64,000 nt of DNA from Opitutus sp. (GTDB lineage Bacteria > Verrucomicrobiota > Verrucomicrobiia > Opitutales > Opitutaceae), in NCBI GenBank assembly GCA_009695305.1, contig SIBG01000005.1, positions 1 through 64,000 on the forward strand, read 5' to 3'. Within the stretch, counting starts at the first letter, position 1, and the number at the start of each line of letters is the position of its first letter. Under the pieces are notes generated by a model. The model saw only the letters and a list, made by a program, of their open reading frames with translations. It was not told the origin of the DNA and did no database searches. Positions 57,888 through 64,000 of the stretch are shown one piece after another. A program made the translations under genes and the position numbers.

Positions 57888-59981
57888 ATGCTACCCACCC
57901 GAAATATTCGCCTGCGCGCGATCCTCGCCCTCGGCGCTGCAACGTGCGGAGGCCACCTGGCCGCCGCCGAGTCCAAGGTGACCGAAATGTCGCCGTTCCG
58001 GGTCGAGGCCGAGTTTGGCATCGAGGGTCTCCGCATCCAAAATTCCCAGGCCGTGCTCAACCCCTACCTGCTCGAGCAGCACGGCGTCGGGCAATTGCAG
58101 GACATCGCCGGCCTCGCCCCCAATCTGTTTTCGAGCAACAGCGACACGCGTGGTTTCGGCGATGTGCTCGCGCTCCGCGGCAGCGCCAATTCGATTTTTT
58201 TCGGCGCTCCGTCGGTCGCCCTCTATCTCGACGACGTGCCAAGTGGCTCGGTGTCCTCGTATCCGAGCACGCTGCTGAACATCGACAGCTTCGTGGTGAA
58301 GGCCGGACCGCAGGGCACCGACAACGGCCGTAACGCGCCCGCCGGCGTGATCGACATCAAGACGCCGGTCCCGGGGGCCAAGGCGCGGGGGAAAATTTCG
58401 GCCGACTACGGCTCGTTCCACGCGACGACGTGGCAAGCCGCGTTCGACGGCCCGCTCGGCGCCACCGCCGGCTATAGTGCGAGTTTCGGCTATGCGGAGC
58501 GGGAGGGTTATATCGAGAACACCTTTTTAAAGCGTTCGGCCGACGACCGTCGGTCCTTCACCGGCCGCGGCGCGCTCTACTTGAAACCCGATCCCACGCT
58601 CCAGCTCCGTCTGGGCGTGCTCGTCGAAAACGCGCAGGACGATGCGACGCGCCTGAGTTCGCTCTTCAGTCGCGACCCCTTCGTCGTTTCCTCGGATCTC
58701 AACGGCGTGACGCGGAGCGACCGTTACCAGCTGTCGTTGCAAGCGCGGAAAAAATTCAGCTGGGGCACCGTGACCTCGACGACGGCGAAGCAGGAATGGG
58801 ACCTCGACCCGTCGTCCACCGACCTCGATCTCAGCCAATTTCCCGCCGCCTTTTCCCGCGTGGTCCAAAACGAAGCGACGTGGACGCAGGAATTCCGCGT
58901 CGAGTCCGCGCCCGCGCCCGGCCAGCCGCAATGGCGCGCGGGCCTGTTTTACCTCGATACGGACGTGGCCGGCGATGCGCTCCGCCAGTTCATCGTGCCG
59001 CCGAGTGCGTTTGTGCCACCGGGGTTTGTGCAGACGGAACGGACCGTCTTCGCGCTCGGGCAGAAGAGCTTCGCCGGTTACGTGAACTTCGACGATCCGC
59101 TGACCAAGGCCACGACGCTCAAGCTCGGTGGCCGCCTCGAGCGGGCCGAGTCGGAGATCGGGCGCACGAAGGCCGCCTCGAACAGCTACGGATTTCCCTC
59201 GCCCCAGGAGGCGCGGCTCGCCCGCACCCAGACCGGCCACGAGGTTTCGGCGACGGTCGGGCTCGTGCACGCGGCGTCCGACTCGTTGAGTCTGCTCGCG
59301 CGGACCTCGCTCGCGCGAAAGCCCGCGGGCTTCACCGCCTTCACCGGTAATCCCGCGCTCGCGGGTTTCCAGGCCGAGCAGTCGTGGGCCAGCGAAATCG
59401 GCCTCACCTTCGGCCCGCCGAAAGGGCGGTTCGGCGGCAGCGTCTTGGGGTTCTGGACCAAGATCTCCGACTATCAATTCGAGCGCACGGTGCCGGGCTC
59501 CACCGACTTCGTGGTGGTGAACGCGCCGCAGGTCATCTCGCGCGGCCTCGAGGCGAAGTTCATGTGGAATCCCGTCGAGCGCGTCTGGTGGGATTTTCAG
59601 GCCGGCTACACGGAGGTGACTTTCGACCAGCACCGCGATGCGACGGGCGCGAGCGTGAAGGGCAAGCATGTGCCCTTCATCCCGGCGGCCACGCTGCGCA
59701 CCGGCGTCACGGTGAATTTTGGCCAGGGCTTTACCGGCAACGCGAGTTACGCCCTGGTCGGCCGGTCGTTCTTCGATGAGCGCAACACCGCCATGTTCTC
59801 GCAAAAATCCTACGGGATCGTAAACGCCCAGCTCCGCTACCGATTCGATCGCTGGACCACGACCGTCTACGGCCAGAATCTGACCCAGGAAAAATACTAC
59901 CAGTTCATCAACCCGGAGATCTTCGCCGGCAGTCCGGGCGCCCCGCGCCGATTCGGCGTCCAGCTCACTTTCGTCTATTGA
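57888..59981 (+). CDS. TonB-dependent outer-membrane receptor
   Basis: The 697-residue product has a signal peptide (MLPTRNIRLRAILALGAATC, cleavage near AAA), then a TonB-box-like EMSPFRVEAE at about 34-43. A plug domain follows (LEQHGVGQLQDIAGLAPNLF, ALRGSANSIFFGAPSVALYL, VKAGPQGTDNGRNAPAGVID). From about 165 the protein alternates strands of a 22-strand barrel and ends with the aromatic C-terminus FGVQLTFVY, as in outer-membrane proteins. Length is normal. No SusD-like partner was seen. The next gene, propeller 10, overlaps its stop by 4 bases, so receptor and propeller are likely made together. The start at 57888 is set by the signal peptide. Confidence 0.92.
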   Translation: MLPTRNIRLRAILALGAATCGGHLAAAESKVTEMSPFRVEAEFGIEGLRIQNSQAVLNPYLLEQHGVGQLQDIAGLAPNLFSSNSDTRGFGDVLALRGSANSIFFGAPSVALYLDDVPSGSVSSYPSTLLNIDSFVVKAGPQGTDNGRNAPAGVIDIKTPVPGAKARGKISADYGSFHATTWQAAFDGPLGATAGYSASFGYAEREGYIENTFLKRSADDRRSFTGRGALYLKPDPTLQLRLGVLVENAQDDATRLSSLFSRDPFVVSSDLNGVTRSDRYQLSLQARKKFSWGTVTSTTAKQEWDLDPSSTDLDLSQFPAAFSRVVQNEATWTQEFRVESAPAPGQPQWRAGLFYLDTDVAGDALRQFIVPPSAFVPPGFVQTERTVFALGQKSFAGYVNFDDPLTKATTLKLGGRLERAESEIGRTKAASNSYGFPSPQEARLARTQTGHEVSATVGLVHAASDSLSLLARTSLARKPAGFTAFTGNPALAGFQAEQSWASEIGLTFGPPKGRFGGSVLGFWTKISDYQFERTVPGSTDFVVVNAPQVISRGLEAKFMWNPVERVWWDFQAGYTEVTFDQHRDATGASVKGKHVPFIPAATLRTGVTVNFGQGFTGNASYALVGRSFFDERNTAMFSQKSYGIVNAQLRYRFDRWTTTVYGQNLTQEKYYQFINPEIFAGSPGAPRRFGVQLTFVY

Positions 59982-61294
59982 GTGGACCTTGCGAGCACAT
60001 CGGGTCGCGCGCGAACACCGACGGTATCGCGGCCCGAGGTTGCGGGGCGATCGCCCGCTCCGCGGTGGTCCCGGTCTGCCTGTTGCTCGCAGCCGTCGCC
60101 GTCGCGGCGGATGAGTGGCCGGAGTTTCGCGGAGCGACGGGCCAGGGAAACGCCAGCGGGGCGGAGCCGCCCATCGAGTGGTCGACGACAAAAAACGTCG
60201 CGTGGAGACAGCCGGTGCCGGGCGCGGGCTGGTCCTCGCCCGTGATCGGCGGCGGCCGGGTGTTTTTGACCAGCCGCCTCGCGGCCGCGACCGGCGATGT
60301 TTCGTTGCAGCTATTGTGCTTCGACGCTGCGACCGGCCAGATCGAGTGGCAGGCGGAGATCTTCGGATCGGCGGAGGTGCCGCCGCGGCCGGGCCATGAG
60401 AAATCGCTGCCCGCGAGTGCGACCGCGGTCATCGACGGCGAGCACATCTACGTCTACTTCGGCCACCACGGGGCCGCCTGCCTCGATCGCTCCGGCCGCA
60501 TCGTCTGGCGAAACCCCCTGCTGCGTTTCGATTCCGGCCCGGCCAACGCCAGTTCGCCCGTCATCGTCGGCGATCGCTTCATCTATCTCGCGGAGGGAGC
60601 GATCGCCCCCTCCGTCGTGGCGCTGGACAAGCACACCGGAAAAATCCTCTGGCGCGTGCGCCGCACGCTCCCCACCAAGCTCAAATTCTCCTTTGGCACG
60701 CCGCTGGCAATCGTCGGGGCAGGACGGTCGCAGCTGATCGTGCCGGGGGACGGCTCCGTCGCGGCGCTCGATCCGCAGGATGGCCGCGAGATCTGGCGCG
60801 TGCGCCACAGCGAAATCTACGCCGTGATGCCGCGCCCGGTCTTCGCGCACGGCCTGGTCTTCGTGAGCGCGGGTTACAATCGCGGGGAGCTCCGCGCGAT
60901 CCGGCCCGACGGCACGGGCGATGTCACCGACACCCACGTCGTCTGGCGCACGATCAAGGGTGCCCCGGTCACTCCGGGGCTGGTGGCCGCCGGCGACGAG
61001 CTCTACGCCGTCAACGATGCCGGCGTGGCGACGTGCTGGGAGGCCGCCACCGGCCGGGTGGTGTGGCAGGAACGCATCCCGGGCAACTACTCGGCGTCGC
61101 CCATCGCGGCAGACGGACGCATTTATTTTCAAAACGAAACCGGCATCGGCACCGTGCTCCGGGCCGGCCGGGCGTTCGCCGAACTCGCATCGAACGACCT
61201 CGGGGAGCCCACGCTCGCCTCGTATGCGGTCGCAGAGCACGCGGTGTTCATCCGCACCGCCGGCCACCTTTATCGGATCGAACGCCAGCCGTGA
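59978..61294 (+). CDS. secreted PQQ-like beta-propeller protein 10
   Basis: The 438-residue product starts with TTG at 59978, overlapping the TonB receptor stop (TTGA). An extended n-region of about 28 residues precedes the hydrophobic AVVPVCLLLAAVAVAA and then DEWPEFRGATGQGNA. Blades include CFDAATGQIEWQAEIFG, ALDKHTGKILWRVRRTL, ALDPQDGREIWRVRHSE and CWEAATGRVVWQERIPG. It is the closest paralogue of propeller 7, sharing NYSASPIAADGRIYF and FIRTAGHLYRIE. The long n-region could be a TTG artefact, but no better in-frame start was seen before the signal peptide. Confidence 0.87.
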   Translation: MSGPCEHIGSRANTDGIAARGCGAIARSAVVPVCLLLAAVAVAADEWPEFRGATGQGNASGAEPPIEWSTTKNVAWRQPVPGAGWSSPVIGGGRVFLTSRLAAATGDVSLQLLCFDAATGQIEWQAEIFGSAEVPPRPGHEKSLPASATAVIDGEHIYVYFGHHGAACLDRSGRIVWRNPLLRFDSGPANASSPVIVGDRFIYLAEGAIAPSVVALDKHTGKILWRVRRTLPTKLKFSFGTPLAIVGAGRSQLIVPGDGSVAALDPQDGREIWRVRHSEIYAVMPRPVFAHGLVFVSAGYNRGELRAIRPDGTGDVTDTHVVWRTIKGAPVTPGLVAAGDELYAVNDAGVATCWEAATGRVVWQERIPGNYSASPIAADGRIYFQNETGIGTVLRAGRAFAELASNDLGEPTLASYAVAEHAVFIRTAGHLYRIERQP

Positions 61295-61360
61295 CGGCTA
61301 ATACCAACTACGATGAGCCTTGGGATTTCTGGTGGTCGGGCGCGCCGTCAGAACATTCGA

Positions 61361-61381
61361 GGACGGCCCAGCGGTCCGTCC
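61361..61381. repeat. hairpin GGACGG-CCCAGCGGT-CCGTCC
   Basis: The loop is identical to the one at 57713-57733, while both stem arms differ and still pair, which is compensatory change. It lies in the 280-base gap 61295-61574, where I see no gene. Confidence 0.7.
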
Positions 61382-61574
61382 CTCCCTTCAGTCCAACGCC
61401 GTTGAGTAATTGGCACAATTTGTTCGATTTTATCTTTCCTCGGAACCAAGCGTTTGCTTGCCGCGGCGAGTTGGTATTCAATTATCTTTCGTCTACTAAG
61501 TAACCGACCGGCTTCCGCATAGTAACGGAAGCCCGTCCCGTCCGTCTCGCGTCATTCTCAGCCCTCACCGTCCT

Positions 61575-63866
61575 ATGAGCATCACCGCCCGCCTCCGTCC
61601 CCTCGCCCTCGTGTGGTCTATCGGCCTCAGCGTGTGCAGCCTGCACGCCGCCTCCGGCTGGCTCAACTGGCGCGGGCCAGACCAGAACGGCATTTCGCCC
61701 GCCAAGCAAAAGCTCGTCACCGACCTCACCCTCGGCGGGCCCAACGACCGCTGGACGTTTAAGGCCCACGGCGCGGGGACGCCCGTCATCGCCGACGGCC
61801 GGGTCTACGCCATGTGCTACTACGGCGAGACCGGCGGCGACGTCGAAGAAGCGATCGTGTGCCTCGACGTGAAGAACGGCGCGAAGCTCTGGGAACACCG
61901 CTTCAAGGACTTCCTGAGCGACACCGTCTACAACCGCTACGCGATTGGCGCCCCCTACGTCGAGGCCGAGACGGGCAACATCTACTGCGAATCGGCCTGC
62001 GGCGTGATCACGTCCTTGACGCGCGACGGAAAAATCATCTGGCAACGCTCCATGATGGAGGAGTTCGGCCGCCTGACATTTCCGAACAGTCGCACCGGCG
62101 CCCTCGTCACCGATGGAGAGTTCTTGTATGCCAAAGGCATCACCGCCAATTGGGGCACCGACGGCCCGGCGCGCAACCGCTACTACGCGTTCGAAAAACG
62201 CACGGGCGAGCTCGTCTGGGCGAGCACCCCGGGAGTTGAGCCGGTCGACAATCCCATGGGCGCGCCGGTCTTCGGCGATCTCGGCGGCCATCGTGTCTTC
62301 TACGTCGGCACCGGCTGCGGCCACGTCGCCTGCATCAACGCCCGCACCGGCGAACCCGTCTGGCGCTTCAAGCTCTCCAACGGCGGCCTCAACTCCGACG
62401 TCCTCCTCGCCGGTCCCGGCAAGCTCATCGCGATCCACGGCAAGGAAAACATCGACACGTCTACGCAAGGTCGCCTCGTCGCCCTCAAGATTCCCACCGA
62501 ATATCCCACGGGCCCAAAGCCCGTCATCCTCGGCAAAGAGGCCGAGCTCTGGCGCAACGACGAATTCAGCGCCTTCACCAGCTCACCGCTGCTCGTCGAC
62601 GGCCGCGTTTACTCCACGGGCACGACCGGACTCTTCCAATGCGCCGACGCTGCGACGGGCGCGACGATCTTCGCCGAGAAACTCGGCGCCGACCAAGTCC
62701 ACGCCTCGCCCGCCTATGCCGACGGCCGCTTTTACGTGCCGATGCACGAGGCGCGCTTCTTCGTCATCGAGGTCAAAGGCGACAAGCCCGTCATCGTCTC
62801 GAACAACAAGATGGAAGCCGGCACCGTCTGCCTCGGTTCACCGGCGTTCTACGGCGACTCGATTTTCTATTTCACCAAAGACGGCCTGCACTGCTTCGGT
62901 CCGAAAACCAGCGCGCCAATCATCCCGGCCGCGATTCCCGGGCCCGCGCCCGCCGCGCTCTCCACCGCGCCCATCGCGGCGCTGCAAGTCGTGCCAGCGG
63001 AGTTCACGCTTTACGCCGGCCAGTCGCAGGCGTTCAAAATCTGGGGCCTCGACGCCACCGGGCGCCGAGTGAAGGACGTGACCGCCGAGACCACTCTCGC
63101 GAAATTCATTCCTCCCACCGCGCTCGTGAAATCCGAGGTCGATGGCGAGATCGTGGGCAACGTCGTCAAAACCACCCCGGCCGCGAAGATCTCCGCCGGC
63201 TCCTTTCAGGCCAAGTGGAACAACCTCGCCGCCACCGCTCGCGGCCGCATCCTTGCCGGTTACGGCTACAAGGAGAACTTCGACGCGTTGCCCCTCGGCC
63301 AGAAAAACACCGAGGGCACGGATGTCGGGTTCCCGCCGCTGCCCTGGCTCGGCGCGCGCCTGAAGTGGCACGTCTTCGAGCGCGACGGCGGCAAGGTTTT
63401 GGGCAACCGCCTCGATTCGCTCCTCTTCATGCGCACGATGAACTTCATCGGCGGCCCCGACATGAAAAACTACACGATCGAGGCCGACGTGATGACCGAC
63501 GGCAACCGCCGCATCATGTCGAACGTAGGCCTCATTAACCAGCGCTACCTGTTCAACATGGCCGCCAACAACCGCATCCTCGAAGTCACGAGCAACGCCG
63601 AGCGCTTCACGGCTTCCGTCCCCTTCGAGGCCGCCGCCAACACGTGGTATCACCTGAAGACGCGCGTGGACCACGACAAGACGGGCGAAGGCGGCTTCGT
63701 CCGCGCCAAACTCTGGCCGCGCGCCGAACCCGAGCCCGCCAAGTGGACGCTTGAAGTGCATCAGGCCAAGCTCCACACGCACGGCGCCCCCGCCGTCTAC
63801 GCCTTCTCCCCGCAAAGCCAAAAGCGCGTCTTCATCGACAATCTCGCCATCACCGCCAATGAATAA
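61575..63866 (+). CDS. secreted PQQ-like propeller protein 11 with Ig-like and LamG-like C-terminus
   Basis: The 763-residue product has a signal peptide (MSITARLRPLALVWSIGLSV), then SGWLNWRGPDQNGIS. The propeller spans to about 455 with blades such as CLDVKNGAKLWEHRFK, AFEKRTGELVWASTPG, CINARTGEPVWRFKLS and CADAATGATIFAEKLGA. From about 475 an immunoglobulin-like domain begins (LQVVPAEFTLYAGQSQAFKI). The last about 200 residues (from about 565) look like a laminin-G/concanavalin sandwich (NYTIEADVMTDGNRRIMSNV, WYHLKTRVDH). The extra domains suggest binding of carbohydrate or a surface, unlike its shorter paralogues. The next gene overlaps its stop. Confidence 0.9.
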   Translation: MSITARLRPLALVWSIGLSVCSLHAASGWLNWRGPDQNGISPAKQKLVTDLTLGGPNDRWTFKAHGAGTPVIADGRVYAMCYYGETGGDVEEAIVCLDVKNGAKLWEHRFKDFLSDTVYNRYAIGAPYVEAETGNIYCESACGVITSLTRDGKIIWQRSMMEEFGRLTFPNSRTGALVTDGEFLYAKGITANWGTDGPARNRYYAFEKRTGELVWASTPGVEPVDNPMGAPVFGDLGGHRVFYVGTGCGHVACINARTGEPVWRFKLSNGGLNSDVLLAGPGKLIAIHGKENIDTSTQGRLVALKIPTEYPTGPKPVILGKEAELWRNDEFSAFTSSPLLVDGRVYSTGTTGLFQCADAATGATIFAEKLGADQVHASPAYADGRFYVPMHEARFFVIEVKGDKPVIVSNNKMEAGTVCLGSPAFYGDSIFYFTKDGLHCFGPKTSAPIIPAAIPGPAPAALSTAPIAALQVVPAEFTLYAGQSQAFKIWGLDATGRRVKDVTAETTLAKFIPPTALVKSEVDGEIVGNVVKTTPAAKISAGSFQAKWNNLAATARGRILAGYGYKENFDALPLGQKNTEGTDVGFPPLPWLGARLKWHVFERDGGKVLGNRLDSLLFMRTMNFIGGPDMKNYTIEADVMTDGNRRIMSNVGLINQRYLFNMAANNRILEVTSNAERFTASVPFEAAANTWYHLKTRVDHDKTGEGGFVRAKLWPRAEPEPAKWTLEVHQAKLHTHGAPAVYAFSPQSQKRVFIDNLAITANE

Positions 63867-64000
63867 CTTCGAAATTCCCTTCTCCGGCGTAGGGCCGGCG
63901 CTTGTCGCCGTGCCGCGGCTTGCCGGCAAGCGGCAGCCCTACAAAATCCTGTTCGCCGCAGCGCTCCTGGCGACGCCCCTGCTTCGCGCGGCCGACTGGC
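63859..64000 (+). CDS. secreted PQQ-like propeller protein 12 (partial, cut by window end)
   Basis: The reading frame opens at ATG 63859, overlapping the previous stop (63864-63866), and runs to the window edge: MNNFEIPFSGVG, then a repeat-derived region, then the signal-peptide core KILFAAALLATPLLRAADW. The ending AADW matches the mature start of the other propellers, so this is very probably a twelfth member, although only 47 codons are seen. A palindromic repeat (63889-63942) lies in frame between the start and the signal core, which makes the n-region unusually long. An in-frame GTG at 63910 is another possible start. Confidence 0.7.
   Translation, partial: MNNFEIPFSGVGPALVAVPRLAGKRQPYKILFAAALLATPLLRAADW
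63889..63942. repeat. palindromic repeat GTAGGGCCGGCGCTTGTCGCC...GGCAGCCCTAC
   Basis: GTAGGGCCGGCGCTTGTCGC (63889) and CTTGCCGGCAAGCGGCAGCC followed by CTAC (to 63942) are imperfect inverted partners. The element lies inside the leader of propeller 12. Confidence 0.65.

Noticed and set aside
59978-60100. Alternative start for propeller 10 inside its N-terminus
   Set aside because: No in-frame ATG or GTG with a good ribosome site precedes the hydrophobic signal core; the TTG overlap with the receptor stop remains the best start.
30403-63866. Assignment of the propellers as true PQQ-dependent alcohol dehydrogenases
   Set aside because: They are 419-480 residues (one 763), shorter than the roughly 570-600 of such enzymes. 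I saw no adjacent Cys-Cys pair that contacts PQQ, and no cytochrome or PQQ biosynthesis genes next to them.
30403-63866. Assignment of the propellers as BamB
   Set aside because: BamB is a single-copy lipoprotein. Here there are twelve paralogues without a convincing lipobox (only a weak LVAC in propeller 1), so the BamB name would be misleading.

Overview
The window is GC-rich bacterial DNA, probably chromosomal, from a Gram-negative host with an outer membrane: it encodes a TonB-dependent receptor, an RND efflux pair, LpoB/YcfL-type lipoproteins and many exported proteins. The combination of DUF1501, DUF1549/DUF1553 and planctomycete-type cytochrome domains, a large family of secreted PQQ-like beta-propellers, and a TonB-dependent receptor whose mature N-terminus carries an 'MSPFRV' segment points to the Planctomycetota-Verrucomicrobiota group, most likely Verrucomicrobiota of the Opitutaceae type. 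This placement is inference; there is no rRNA gene in the window.

Left end (1-2.6 kb): tRNA-Pro(UGG) is followed by a structured repeat-rich spacer, a frameshifted and truncated serine recombinase, a perfect 25-bp inverted repeat, a short sulfatase C-terminal fragment and a tetratricopeptide protein that has lost its usual N-terminal domain. This looks like a decayed integration scar. From 2.7 to 30 kb the content is mostly housekeeping and envelope genes: an AEC transporter, a BaiN-type flavoprotein, two LTXXQ periplasmic proteins, an ABC exporter, a zincin-like protease, a SYLF protein, a VOC protein, a CinA-type amidase, a phosphoesterase-like protein, exonuclease III, a cystathionine gamma-synthase-like enzyme, a MATE exporter broken by one amber codon, an S9 peptidase, an EamA transporter, an LpoB/YcfL-type lipoprotein operon and an RND pump with its adaptor.

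Right half (30.4-64 kb): this is the unusual part. Twelve exported PQQ-like beta-propeller proteins (one cut by the window end) occur in about 34 kb, together with a WD40 protein carrying a cytochrome domain and a seven-repeat FG-GAP/VCBS protein. Between them lie a three-gene operon (cytochrome-WD40, DUF1549/DUF1553, DUF1501), a nitrilase-family hydrolase, a TonB-dependent receptor translationally coupled to a propeller, a Kef-type antiporter, a flavin-dependent halogenase-like enzyme and a RelE/XRE toxin-antitoxin pair. Nearly all propellers begin, directly after the predicted signal peptidase site, with a D/N/E-W-P-x-F/W-R-G-P-type motif. I infer an expanded periplasmic or surface propeller system, possibly connected to oxidative catabolism or to assembly of outer-membrane complexes. 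No substrate can be named from sequence.

Scattered over the window are many intergenic palindromic repeats of at least eight kinds. Some sit between operon genes, one lies in frame inside a coding sequence and one lies inside the leader of the last gene. This argues for active or recent REP-like or MITE-like repeat spread.
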